NCBI RefSeq assembly: GCF_001488575.1
Contig: NZ_LN831302.1
Coordinates: 1,736,001 to 1,800,000, forward strand
Length of the DNA stretch: 64,000 nucleotides
Source: Halobacterium hubeiense
GTDB taxonomy: Archaea > Halobacteriota > Halobacteria > Halobacteriales > Halobacteriaceae
Reading direction: 5' to 3'
In this document: one piece after another, positions 51,905-60,151 of the stretch
Layout of the letters: each line of letters begins with the position of its first letter
Numbering within the stretch: position 1 is the first letter of the stretch
Translations under genes and position numbers: made by a program
Notes under the pieces: generated by a model
Told to the model about the DNA's origin: nothing
Database searches by the model: none
What the model saw: only the letters and a program-made list of their open reading frames with translations

Positions 51905-54900
51905 TCAGCACTCGCTCCAGCCGCAGGACTCGCAGGTCTTGCAGCCTTCGCTGTAGTACAGCGTCATCGACCCGCAGTCCGGGCACTCGGGGCTCTCGCC
52001 CGCGTCGATGAGCGACTGCGTGGCGTCGTCTTGCTGCTGGCCGTCGCCGCCAGCGCCGGACGGACCCTGCGGGCCGCCGACGGTGGACTCGGAGGCAGCG
52101 CCGCCGTCAGTCTCGGGCGTGGACGCGCCCTCCGCGACCTCGCCGAGGCGCTGCTGCTGGGGGTAGGCGGCGCGGTCGACGTCGCCGTCGAGGTAGCGCC
52201 GCAGCGCGGTGCCGAACGCGTCCGGGATGGAGTTGACCTGTTCGCCCTTGTCCCAGGCGACCTTCGGCGAGCGGATGCCCTGCAGCTTGTCCGCGATTTC
52301 CTCGGGGTCCACGCCGGAGCGCAGCGCCACCGAGATGGTCTTCGCGAGCGCTTCGGTGAACGAGCCCGTGAAGCCGCCGGAGTTGCCCGTGTTCGCGAAC
52401 AGCTCGAACGGCCGCTCGCGTTCGGGGTCCTCGTTGATGGTGACGTAGAGCTTCCCGTAGCCCGTGTCGATGCGCTGGGTGACGCCGTGGAGGAGGTCGG
52501 GGCGAGCCTGCTTCTCGGCGAACTCGCCGTCGAAGGCGTCCTCGTTGCCCGCGAATATCTCGCGGAGGTCCTCGCCGAACGCGGCCTGGACGTCCTCGTT
52601 GTCGAGGAAGCCCTCGATGCCGCCGAACGTCTCCTGGATGGTCTCGACGATGGCCTCGGCGGCCTCGTCCTCGTCCATCTCGGAGAACTCGGTGTTGTCC
52701 GCGCGCGTCGTCAGCACCTGCTTGCTGCGGGTGCCGTCGCGGTAGACGGTGACGCCCTTCCCGCCGTTCTCGTAGATGTAGCGGTACACCTCGTCCATGT
52801 CCTCGACGGTGGCGTCGTTCGGGAAGTTACACGTCTTCGAGATGGCGGAGTCGACGCCCTGCTGGCAGGCCGTCTGGACCGCCGCGTGGTCCTTCCCGGA
52901 GAGGTCCGAGGTGACGACGAACAGCTCGCCGATGGAGTCCGGGACGGTCGTCAGCCCGTCGACGCCGTCGAACTCGTTGTTCGACATCTGCTCTTGGGCC
53001 TCCTCCTTGACCGCGTCGACGTCGATGTCGTTGGCCTCCAGCGTGCGGAGGAAGTAGTCGTCGAACTCCACGAGCATCTCGTCGCCCTGCACGTCGTCGC
53101 TGACGTTCTTGTAGTAGGCGACGTTGTAGATGGGCTCGCAGCCGCCCGTGGTGTTCCCGACCATCGACGTAGTGCCGGTCGGCGCGATGGTCGTCGTGTT
53201 GTGGTTCCGGATCGGGAAGCCGTCCTCCCAGTCGGCGGGGTCTTCGCCGGTGTGGTGCTCGAACCACTCGGGGTAGTCGGTGGGGTTCGCGTACTTGGAC
53301 TTGTCCCACTCGTCGAAGCTCCCGCGCTCGGTGGCGAGTTCGTGGCTGGCTTCCTTCGACCCGTGGTCGATGTGGCGCATGACCTGCCGGGCGATCTCGT
53401 TGCCCTCCTCGCTGCCGTACTTCACGCCGAGCTGGATGTACAGCTGCGCGAGGCCCATGACGCCGAGGCCGACCTTCCGCATCTCGGCGACCTTCTGTTC
53501 GATCTCCTCGACCGGGAAGTCCGACATCGTGACGACGTTCTCGAGGAAGCGCGTGCCCTGCTCGATGCGGTGGTCGAACTCCTCGTTGTCGAGCGCGTCG
53601 TCGAGGAAGCGGCTGACGCCCTCTTCGAGGCTGTCGAACTCGTGCTCCTCGCTCCAGACGCGCCAGTCGGGGGCGTCCTTCGCGGCGAGCGTCGAGAGGT
53701 TGATGTGGCCGAGGTTACACGCCTCGTACTCTTCGAGGGGCTGTTCGCCGCAGGGGTTCGTCGCGAGGATGCGGTGGTCGGGGTGTTCCTCGACGTCGAA
53801 GGAGTGCTGCTTGTTGACGCGTTCGAGGTAGATGACGCCGGGTTCGCCGTTCTCGTGGGCGCCCTCGACGATGCGCTCCCAGACCAGTTCCGCGGGCAGC
53901 GAGAGCTCCTCGCCGGGCGTGACGTACTCGCCGAGCCCGTACCGGGAGTACATCTCCTCGGTCTCCTCGGTGGCGATGTGGGGCTCCTCGGTGCGCGGGT
54001 TCGTGAACGTGTACTCCTCGCCGTTCTCCAGCGCCTCCATGAAGCCGTCCGTGACGCCCACGGAGATGTTGAAGTTCGAGAGGTGGCCCTCGACGGCGTT
54101 CCGGAGGTGCTCGGGGACGCGGCCGTCCTCGTCGATGAGTTCGCGGGCCTCTTCGAGGGCTTCCGAGAACTCGGTGTACGTGTAGTCGTCGGGGTCGTTG
54201 AGCTTCAGCGTGTGCGCCAGCGAGACGTCCTTGTTCTTCGCGTGGATGAACTCGATGACGTCCGGGTGGCTGACCCGCATCACGGCCATCTGCGCGCCGC
54301 GGCGCGCGCCGCCCTGAGCGATGGTCTCGCACATCTGGTCGAACGTCTCCATGAACGTCAGCGGGCCCGAGGCGATGCCGCCGGTAGAGCCGACGGTGTC
54401 GCCGTACGGCCGGAGCTTCCAGAACGCGTACCCCATGCCGCCGCCGGACTGGAAGACCTCCGCGGCCTCCTTGGCGGTCTGGTGGATGTCCGTGATGTCG
54501 TCGTCCGGGGAGTCGACGAAGCAGGCGGAGAGCTGCTGGAGCTCGTCGCCGGCGTTCATCAGCGTCGGGGAGTTCGGCATGAACGAGAGGTCCGCCATCA
54601 GCTGCTGGAACTCCTCGCGCTGGGCTTCGACGTGCTCGCGGACCTCGTCGTCGTCGAGCTCGGGGACGACGGTGTCGTAGGCGAACTTGTTGACGTTGCT
54701 CTCCGTGAGCTCGACGGTGACGTCCGAATCGTCGGGGTCAACGTCCTCGCCGAAGACCTCCGCGGCGAGCTCGTCGCGGCGCGGGTGGTCGGGCTTGAGC
54801 TGGTCGGGCGAGACCTCGACCGGGTCGTCGCTCTCGTAGACGACCTCCGCGAGCGCGATGTTCTTCGCGACGCGCGGGAACAGGTCCTCCTGCTCCTCGA

Positions 54901-55048
54901 TGTGCTCGCCGTCCGTGTTCTTGCGGAGGTACCGCGCCGGCAGGATGTTGTGGTAGGCGTTCGCGGTGAGCCGTTCTTCGAGCGTGTCGCCGGTCGTCCG
55001 CTTGATGGGCAGGTCGACCTCGTCCGCGGAGACGTTCGGCGTGCTCAT
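51905..55048 (-). CDS. nrdJ: Adenosylcobalamin-dependent (class II) ribonucleoside-diphosphate reductase
   Basis: A 1047-residue single-chain class II ribonucleotide reductase that makes deoxyribonucleotides with adenosylcobalamin as radical source, without oxygen. Key features are the thiol pair LSACFVDSPDDD, the glycine-rich AEVFQSGGGMGYAFWKL, the catalytic NPCGEQPLEEYEACNLGHIN region with Asn-Cys-Glu, and TIAPTGTTSMVGNTTGGCEP. The C-terminus has CPDCGSMTLYYSEGCKTCES and ends CGWSEC, cysteines for redox shuttling. ATG at 55048 is preferred to GTG 55054. It depends on the cofactor made by the 1-7651 cluster. Confidence 0.95.
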   Translation of the reverse strand: MSTPNVSADEVDLPIKRTTGDTLEERLTANAYHNILPARYLRKNTDGEHIEEQEDLFPRVAKNIALAEVVYESDDPVEVSPDQLKPDHPRRDELAAEVFGEDVDPDDSDVTVELTESNVNKFAYDTVVPELDDDEVREHVEAQREEFQQLMADLSFMPNSPTLMNAGDELQQLSACFVDSPDDDITDIHQTAKEAAEVFQSGGGMGYAFWKLRPYGDTVGSTGGIASGPLTFMETFDQMCETIAQGGARRGAQMAVMRVSHPDVIEFIHAKNKDVSLAHTLKLNDPDDYTYTEFSEALEEARELIDEDGRVPEHLRNAVEGHLSNFNISVGVTDGFMEALENGEEYTFTNPRTEEPHIATEETEEMYSRYGLGEYVTPGEELSLPAELVWERIVEGAHENGEPGVIYLERVNKQHSFDVEEHPDHRILATNPCGEQPLEEYEACNLGHINLSTLAAKDAPDWRVWSEEHEFDSLEEGVSRFLDDALDNEEFDHRIEQGTRFLENVVTMSDFPVEEIEQKVAEMRKVGLGVMGLAQLYIQLGVKYGSEEGNEIARQVMRHIDHGSKEASHELATERGSFDEWDKSKYANPTDYPEWFEHHTGEDPADWEDGFPIRNHNTTTIAPTGTTSMVGNTTGGCEPIYNVAYYKNVSDDVQGDEMLVEFDDYFLRTLEANDIDVDAVKEEAQEQMSNNEFDGVDGLTTVPDSIGELFVVTSDLSGKDHAAVQTACQQGVDSAISKTCNFPNDATVEDMDEVYRYIYENGGKGVTVYRDGTRSKQVLTTRADNTEFSEMDEDEAAEAIVETIQETFGGIEGFLDNEDVQAAFGEDLREIFAGNEDAFDGEFAEKQARPDLLHGVTQRIDTGYGKLYVTINEDPERERPFELFANTGNSGGFTGSFTEALAKTISVALRSGVDPEEIADKLQGIRSPKVAWDKGEQVNSIPDAFGTALRRYLDGDVDRAAYPQQQRLGEVAEGASTPETDGGAASESTVGGPQGPSGAGGDGQQQDDATQSLIDAGESPECPDCGSMTLYYSEGCKTCESCGWSEC

Positions 55049-55398
55049 TGACACTCACTCCGCTGTACAGTCCGTGTGGTGGGTTGTTGGTGTATCATGG
55101 ATGGTCGAAGTTCGGGCGTCGATAGGGACGACAAGGTACCGGGCACGGGTGGTTAGTAGTTCCGCTTCCGGCCCCCCGTGCTGGCGGTCCCCAGAGCGGC
55201 CCGATTCGCGGTGGTTGAACCGTAGGACTGGCACCGATATAATGATGTTCAAAGCGAAGTGAAAGTGGTCGGTCGTGGCGGCGCGAAACCGCCGACGGAG
55301 CCCGGGTTTCAGTTTCGGGGGTCCAGTGGAACCGAAGGGGGCACGCGACGCCGGCGACTGCCCCCTCGCTTAAGTCGGTGGTCTGCGTGGGGGCGAGT
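55049..55398. other. nrdJ leader and promoter region
   Basis: About 350 bases without a supported gene. A TATA-like GATATAATG lies at 55236-55244; read on the minus strand toward nrdJ it predicts a start near 55211 and a leader of about 160 bases. Inside the leader GCACGGG (55143-55149) and CCCGTGC (55175-55181) form a seven-base-pair stem. A second GC-rich set lies at 55290-55380. The B12-box GCCACTG is absent. Confidence 0.5.
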
Positions 55399-55584
55399 AT
55401 GCTCGCTGTACTCGCGCTCGGCGGCCTGACCTCCTCGCCGCTGGGCACGCTCCTGCTCGCGCTCGTCGCGGTCACAGTCATCGTTCTCGTGGGTCGGTTC
55501 GTGCTCAGCGTCGCGTGGAAACTGCTCGTCGTCGCGACGATTCTCGTCGGCGCGGCGTGGGTCGTGACGACGGTGCTGGGCTGA
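55399..55584 (+). CDS. 61-aa membrane protein
   Basis: A 61-residue hydrophobic protein starting at ATG 55399 (an in-frame upstream start at 55378 would add seven residues). Two transmembrane helices are likely: MLAVLALGGLTSSPLGTLLL and, after RFVLSVAWK, LLVVATILVGAAWVVTTVL. No soluble domain. Function unknown. It is divergent from nrdJ and is followed by another small membrane protein 60 bases later, which may be a pair. Confidence 0.6.
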   Translation: MLAVLALGGLTSSPLGTLLLALVAVTVIVLVGRFVLSVAWKLLVVATILVGAAWVVTTVLG

Positions 55585-55644
55585 GCGCGTACACGCGCTG
55601 CGACTGCCCGAAACGAATTTGCCGCGCCGCGACGCGGCTGGCGT

Positions 55645-55827
55645 ATGAGCGACCGACTGTCGGCGGTACAGACGCTGTTCGTCGGGACACAGGTGACGCT
55701 GTTGGCGATTGTCGTCCTTGCGCTCGCCGTCGCGCTGCCCGAGATGGACACGGAAGCACTCGCCGGCGCGGGGATTCTGGCCGCGATAGCCGGCACCGGA
55801 ATCGTCGGCTACGGCGTCACGAAGTGA
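55645..55827 (+). CDS. 60-aa membrane protein
   Basis: A 60-residue protein with two hydrophobic helices, about residues 12-32 (FVGTQVTLLAIVVLALAVAL) and 38-56 (ALAGAGILAAIAGTGIVGYG), beginning MSDRLSAVQTLF. It is convergent with trpG, whose stop is 11 bases away. I do not recognise a family. Its tandem position after another small membrane protein suggests a unit, as inference. Confidence 0.6.
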   Translation: MSDRLSAVQTLFVGTQVTLLAIVVLALAVALPEMDTEALAGAGILAAIAGTGIVGYGVTK

Positions 55828-55837
55828 GCACGGCGCG

Positions 55838-56437
55838 CTACTGGGGGACGCCCGCCAGGAAGTTCTCCACGAGGTCGTGGCCCGCGGCGGTGAGCACGCT
55901 CTCGGGGTGGAACTGCACGCACGTAATCGGGTGTTGTTCGTGGCGCACGGCCATCGCGAGCTCGGTGCCGTCGTGGTCGGTGCGCGCCGAGACCTCGAAG
56001 CAGTCCGGAATTGCGCCGCAGGCCAGCGAGTGGTAGCGGGCCGCCGGGAACCCCTGCTCGATGCCGTCGAAGACGCCGCGGCCGTCGTGCTCGACGGGGC
56101 TGGTCTTGCCGTGCATCGGCTCGGGCGCGCGGTCCACCGTTCCGCCGTACTCGTAGACCGCGGCCTCCATCCCGAGACAGACGCCGAGCGTCGGCACGTC
56201 CGGACTCACGTCGCGGAGCACGGCCGCGGTGACGCCGACGTCGCGCTCGTTCTTCGGGTGGCCGGGGCCGGGACTGATGACGATGGCGTCCGGGTCCGCG
56301 TCGCGTACGTCCTCGATACTCGCGGTGTTCTTCAAGACGGTCGTCTCCGGGCGCTCGCCGTCGATTGTCTGCTCGGAGACGTACTCCACGAGGTTGTACG
56401 TGAACGAGTCGAAGTTATCGACGAAGAGGACGTTCAT
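55838..56437 (-). CDS. trpG: Anthranilate synthase component II (glutamine amidotransferase)
   Basis: A 199-residue glutaminase subunit of anthranilate synthase, providing ammonia to TrpE. The class I triad is visible: Cys in LGVCLGMEAAVY, and His and Glu in CVQFHPESVL. The N-terminal NVLFVDNFDSFTYNLVEYV is the TrpG signature, and the oxyanion loop is SPGPGHPKNE. Its ATG overlaps the trpE stop by four bases. Last gene of the trpDFEG operon. The PabA role in folate is an alternative, excluded by context. Confidence 0.95.
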   Translation of the reverse strand: MNVLFVDNFDSFTYNLVEYVSEQTIDGERPETTVLKNTASIEDVRDADPDAIVISPGPGHPKNERDVGVTAAVLRDVSPDVPTLGVCLGMEAAVYEYGGTVDRAPEPMHGKTSPVEHDGRGVFDGIEQGFPAARYHSLACGAIPDCFEVSARTDHDGTELAMAVRHEQHPITCVQFHPESVLTAAGHDLVENFLAGVPQ

Positions 56438-58029
56438 CCCTCCACCTCCGGCGTCTCGACGTCCTCGCGGATGCGCTCGACGGCCGCGAGCACGCCGTCC
56501 ATCTTCGCCTCCGTCTCGTCGAACTCCGCCGAGGGGCCGCTGTCCGCGACGATGCCCGCGCCGGCGCGCACGCGGAGGGTATCCTGTTCGTTCCCGTGAC
56601 TGATTGTCGCGGACCGAATCGTGATGGCGAACTCGGCGTCGCCGTTCCACGAGAAGTAGCCGACGCCGCCGCCGTAGATGCCACGGGGCGACGCCTCCAG
56701 CGCGTGGATGTGCTCCATCGCGCGGACCTTCGGCGCGCCCGAGAGCGTGCCCGCGGGGAAGGACGCGCGGGTGGCGTCGAAGGCGTCGTGGTCATCGCGC
56801 AGCGTTCCCGTCACCGTGGACTCGATGTGCTGGACGTGGCTGTACTTGAGCACGCGCATGAACTCGGGGACGCGCACGCTCCCGGGTTCGCTGACGCGGC
56901 GCACGTCGTTCCGCGAGAGGTCCACGAGCATCGTGTGCTCGGCGCGCTCCTTCTCGTCGGCGAGCATCTCGCCGGCGAGCCGCCGGTCCTCGACGGGGCT
57001 GGACCCCCGCGGGCAGGTGCCCGCGATGGGGTTGTTGAGCACGGTGTCGTCGTGAACGGCGACCAGCGTCTCGGGGCTCGCGCCGACGACAGTGCGGTCG
57101 TCGTGCGAGAGCAGGAACATGTACGGCGAGGGGTTGACGTCGCGCAGGGCGGCGTAGAGGCCGCGCGGGTCGACGTCGCCGTCGAGTTCGCGCGTGCGCG
57201 AGACGACCGCCTGATACACTTCCCCGTCGAGGACGGCTTCTTTCGCTTTCTCGACGCTGTCCTCGTACTCGTCGCGGGCGCCCGCCCGCTCGTCGGTGAC
57301 GCGGAAGCCGCCGAACTCCGGCTCTTCCGCGTCAGCGAGTTCGCGCTGCACGCGCTCGGCTTCCGCGACGAGTGCGTCGTAGACCGCGTCGGGGTCGTCG
57401 CCCTCACCGACGAGCGGCGTGAACACCAGCGAGACGGTGTCGGTCGCGCGGTCGAAGACGAGCGTGCGCGTCGTCAGCACGAACTCGGCGTCCGGCAGCG
57501 GAGTCTCCGGGCGCTCGACGCTCACCTCTTCGAGCCAGAGGTCGTAGACGGCGTCGTACGCGAGGAAGCCGACGAGCCCGCCGTCGAGCAGCTGACGGTC
57601 CTCGTCGGGGAACCCGCGGCGCTCGACGTCGGGGAGCGCGCCGCGGAGCTGGTCGAGCACGTCGCCGTCGCCGGCGTCCAAGAACTCCGTGACGCGGTCG
57701 TCGCGAAGCGCCTGCACCTCCGTTCCGTCGGGGTGGGCGGTGACGACGGCCGCGGGGTCGTAGCCGACGAACGAGTAGCGCGCGTGGCGGTCCTCGGTCG
57801 CGTCCGACGGCCGGAACGCGCCGTCGGGGTCGCTCGCGGACGTCTTCTCCGCGCTCTCCAGCAGGAAGCCGTACTCGCCCTCGGTGAGCGTGGCGTACGC
57901 CGACAGCGGCGAGACGCCGACGTCGAGGTCGGCGGCGACGCGGACGACCGCGGGACCGTCGGCCGCGAGGTCGGCGAACTCGCCGCGGGTGGTGTCCAGT
58001 CCCGCGGCGCGCTCGTCGGCGTCGGTCAC
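56434..58029 (-). CDS. trpE: Anthranilate synthase component I
   Basis: It converts chorismate to anthranilate with ammonia from TrpG. The 531-residue protein has LLESAEKTSASDPDGAFR near residue 55 as part of the tryptophan feedback site, and the catalytic core NPIAGTCPRGSSPVEDRRLA, ERAEHTMLVDLSRNDVRR, FPAGTLSGAPKVRAMEHIHA and RGIYGGGVGYFSWNGD. Its GTG start at 58029 overlaps the trpF stop by four bases. First committed step of the tryptophan pathway. Confidence 0.95.
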   Translation of the reverse strand: MTDADERAAGLDTTRGEFADLAADGPAVVRVAADLDVGVSPLSAYATLTEGEYGFLLESAEKTSASDPDGAFRPSDATEDRHARYSFVGYDPAAVVTAHPDGTEVQALRDDRVTEFLDAGDGDVLDQLRGALPDVERRGFPDEDRQLLDGGLVGFLAYDAVYDLWLEEVSVERPETPLPDAEFVLTTRTLVFDRATDTVSLVFTPLVGEGDDPDAVYDALVAEAERVQRELADAEEPEFGGFRVTDERAGARDEYEDSVEKAKEAVLDGEVYQAVVSRTRELDGDVDPRGLYAALRDVNPSPYMFLLSHDDRTVVGASPETLVAVHDDTVLNNPIAGTCPRGSSPVEDRRLAGEMLADEKERAEHTMLVDLSRNDVRRVSEPGSVRVPEFMRVLKYSHVQHIESTVTGTLRDDHDAFDATRASFPAGTLSGAPKVRAMEHIHALEASPRGIYGGGVGYFSWNGDAEFAITIRSATISHGNEQDTLRVRAGAGIVADSGPSAEFDETEAKMDGVLAAVERIREDVETPEVEG

Positions 58030-58670
58030 GCCTCCACCTCCCGGCGCTCCGTCGCGCTCGCGACGAACCGCCGGACTGCGTCGTGGTCCTTCTCGCCGCC
58101 CGTCTTCTCGACGCCGGACGCGACGTCCACCGCGAACGGCTCGACGGTCGCGACGGCCTCGGCGACGTTCTCGGGCGTCAGCCCGCCCGCGAGCACGACC
58201 GGCGAGTCAACGCTGTCGGCGAACTCTCGGGTCGCGTCCCAGTCGTGCGTACGCCCGGTGCCGCCCGCGCCCTCCGCGTCCACGGAGTCCACGAGCAGCG
58301 CGTCGGCGGCGTCGTCGTAGCGCGCGCCCTCGGAGTCCTCCGCGTCGACGGTCTTCAGGACCGCCGCGCGAGTGTTTTCTGCGACGCGCTCCACATCGCC
58401 CACGGAGAGGTCGCCGTGCAGTTGGACGGCGTCCGGGTTCACGCGCTCGGCGAGTTCGAGTGCGCGCTCGGGCGCCTCGGGCATCGTCACGAGCACCGTC
58501 GTCACGAACGGCGGCGCGGCGGCCGCGAGGTCCGCCGCCTGCTCGATGCTCACCTCGCGGGGCGTGTCCACGGGCACGTCCGCGATGAATCCGACGGCGT
58601 CCGCGCCCGCATCGACGGCCGCGCGGAGGTCGGGCTCGTTCGTGAGACCACAGACTTTCGCGCGCGTCAT
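58026..58670 (-). CDS. trpF: Phosphoribosylanthranilate isomerase
   Basis: A 214-residue TIM-barrel isomerase, third step of tryptophan synthesis. The general base Cys is in TRAKVCGLTNEPDL at the N-terminus and the general acid Asp in ALLVDSVDAEG, with the phosphate loop VVLAGGLTPENVAEAV and ending FAVDVASGVEKTGGEKDH, all TrpF hallmarks. It overlaps the trpD stop by four bases. All four trp genes are coupled by short overlaps. Confidence 0.95.
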   Translation of the reverse strand: MTRAKVCGLTNEPDLRAAVDAGADAVGFIADVPVDTPREVSIEQAADLAAAAPPFVTTVLVTMPEAPERALELAERVNPDAVQLHGDLSVGDVERVAENTRAAVLKTVDAEDSEGARYDDAADALLVDSVDAEGAGGTGRTHDWDATREFADSVDSPVVLAGGLTPENVAEAVATVEPFAVDVASGVEKTGGEKDHDAVRRFVASATERREVEA

Positions 58671-59677
58671 CGCGTCGCCGTCGCGGGGTCCCGGAGCGTC
58701 TCCAGCGTCTCCTCGGCGGCGCCGGAGTCGATGGCCTCGGCGGCGCGCTCGGCGCCTGCTTCGAGCGAGTGGGCCTCGCCGGCGACGTAGATGGCCGCGC
58801 CCGCGTTCGCGAGGATGATGTCGCGCTTCGGGCCGGTGACGTCGCCGGTGACGATGCCGCGGAGGTCGCGGGCGTTCTCCTCGGGCGTGCCGCCGGAGAC
58901 GTCCTCGATGGGCGCCTCCTCCAGCCCGAAGTCCGCGGGCGTGACGGTGTACTCCTCGATGTCGCCGTCGTCGAGTTCGGCGACGACGGACTCGCCGTGG
59001 AGCGCGAACTCGTCGAGGCCGTCGCCGTGGACGACGAGCGCGCGGTCGACGCCCATGTGCGAGAGCGCGCGAGCGAGCACAGGCACGAGGTCGGGGTCGT
59101 AGACGCCCACGACCTGCGCGTCCGCGCCCGCGGGGTTCGTCAGCGGCCCGAGCACGTTGAAGATGGTGCGGATGCCGAGTTCGCGGCGCGGGCCGATGAC
59201 CGCCTTCATCGCGGGGTGGAACGCGGGCGCGTGCATGTAGCCGATGCCGTCGTCCTCGATGCGCTCCTCGACCGCTTCGGGGCTGGCGTCGAGGTCGACC
59301 CCGACTTCTTCGAGGACGTCAGAACTCCCAGACGACGAGGAGACGGAGTAGTTGCCGTGCTTCGCGACCGGGACACCGGCGCCCGCGGCGACCATCGTGG
59401 ACGTCGTGGAGACGTTGATGGTGTCGTAGTCGTCGCCGCCGGTGCCGCACGTGTCGACCAGCGGCTCGCGGTCCGGGTCGATGGTGTTGGCGGCGTCGCG
59501 CATCCCCTGCGCGAACCCCGCGATTTCGGTCTCGGTCTCGCCTTTCGCGCGGAGCGCGGCGAGCAGCGCGCCGATTTCCGCGTCTGTCGCGTCCTCGAAC
59601 AGCCGGGTGACGGCGTCACGCGCTTCGTCGAGGGTGAGGTCCTCGCCGGCGGTGACGCGCTCGATGTATTCCTCCAT
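58667..59677 (-). CDS. trpD: Anthranilate phosphoribosyltransferase
   Basis: The second enzyme of the tryptophan pathway, 336 residues. It carries the PRPP loop LVDTCGTGGDDYDTINVST, the KHGNYSVSSSSGSSDVLEEV segment, RRELGIRTIFNVLGPLTNPA and ADFGLEEAPIEDVSGGTPEE, in the usual order. ATG at 59677 gives a start two residues before EYIERV and just after the promoter, so the mRNA has little or no leader. The first gene of trpDFEG. TrpA, TrpB and TrpC are elsewhere. Confidence 0.95.
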   Translation of the reverse strand: MEEYIERVTAGEDLTLDEARDAVTRLFEDATDAEIGALLAALRAKGETETEIAGFAQGMRDAANTIDPDREPLVDTCGTGGDDYDTINVSTTSTMVAAGAGVPVAKHGNYSVSSSSGSSDVLEEVGVDLDASPEAVEERIEDDGIGYMHAPAFHPAMKAVIGPRRELGIRTIFNVLGPLTNPAGADAQVVGVYDPDLVPVLARALSHMGVDRALVVHGDGLDEFALHGESVVAELDDGDIEEYTVTPADFGLEEAPIEDVSGGTPEENARDLRGIVTGDVTGPKRDIILANAGAAIYVAGEAHSLEAGAERAAEAIDSGAAEETLETLRDPATATR

Positions 59678-59689
59678 TGTGGACACCAA

Positions 59690-59729
59690 TGTACGGTTCC
59701 GCGTTGTAATGTATAACTCTGTACGTTCA
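59690..59729 (-). promoter_or_regulatory. trpDFEG promoter with two TGTACG(g)TTC repeats around TATA
   Basis: TGTACGGTTC (59690-59699) and TGTACGTTCA (59720-59729) lie in direct orientation exactly 30 bases apart. Between them, on the minus strand, the TATA-like TTATACATT (about 59708-59716) is some 30 bases before the trpD ATG. Repeats flanking the TATA at three helical turns fit a repressor that blocks pre-initiation when tryptophan is plentiful; the regulator is not in the window. Confidence 0.55.
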
Positions 59730-59827
59730 CTTAACTCTGCCGGGGTACGAACCCCCACGCGGGTACCGATTCGAAACCTTCAACTATACCCCCGGACTAC
59801 GCTGGAATGCGTTCGAAGACCGCCGCG

Positions 59828-59902
59828 GGTTGGTGGTCTAGTCAGGCTATGACACCTCCTTGACATGGAGGAGGTCGGCGGTTCAAATCCGCCCCAACCC
59901 AC
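59828..59902 (+). tRNA. tRNA-Val (GAC)
   Basis: A 75-base gene with GGGTTGG acceptor strand and CCAACCC partner, discriminator A. The D arm, anticodon stem CCTCC/GGAGG with loop TTGACAT (anticodon GAC, valine) and T arm GGCGGTTCAAATCCGCC are complete. No intron, CCA not encoded. TATA-like caactatacc is at about 59781-59790, 40 bases upstream. Fragments of its 3' half occur just downstream. Confidence 0.95.
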
Positions 59903-59964
59903 TTCTACTGACGTAACGACCGCGAGAGACCTCCGTGTATCTCGCGTCGTCTCAGTTGTGTGGC

Positions 59965-60048
59965 GTTGGCGGATTTGAACCAGACGAGTCGCAGCGTCCG
60001 AGCGGAGCGAGGACGAACGTCTCGGCGAGGTTCACAATCCGCCCCAAC
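59965..60048 (+). repeat. Inverted pair of tRNA-Val 3' fragments flanking a hairpin
   Basis: GTTGGCGGATTTGAACC (59965-59981) is the reverse complement of a tRNA-Val T-arm/acceptor segment. GGTTCACAATCCGCCCCAAC (60029-60048) is a direct, slightly degenerate copy of tRNA-Val bases from 59881. Between them is the constant-loop hairpin at 59995-60015 with extended imperfect arms. The whole could fold as a long cruciform or RNA hairpin. Low-GC DNA with a nuclease gene begins right after. Confidence 0.65.
59995..60015 (+). repeat. Constant-loop hairpin, loop GAGCGGAGCGA
   Basis: Stem CGTCC/GGACG, loop at 60000-60010. Sits inside the inverted pair of tRNA-Val fragments. Confidence 0.6.
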
Positions 60049-60151
60049 TCATCCGCACATTCTCAGGCGCTCAGATCTCTAATTCGTCACAGAGGCAAAA
60101 TTCCGTCCTAACGAGTGACCGCTTCACTATTCATCAAAACGAGACAAGACC

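Noticed and set aside
52031-55051. 1006-aa frame antisense to the ribonucleotide reductase gene
   Set aside because: Long antisense frames are expected at this GC content. The product is Leu/Val/Arg/Asp-rich without any domain, while the other strand has a full class II reductase.
55049-55398. Cobalamin riboswitch before nrdJ
   Set aside because: No B12-box GCCACTG and no convincing P4-P6 core; only GC-rich stems are visible, so I reported a leader but not a riboswitch.
55505-55796. Minus-strand frames over the two small membrane genes
   Set aside because: Serine/arginine/proline shadows; the plus-strand frames have clear membrane helices and start context.
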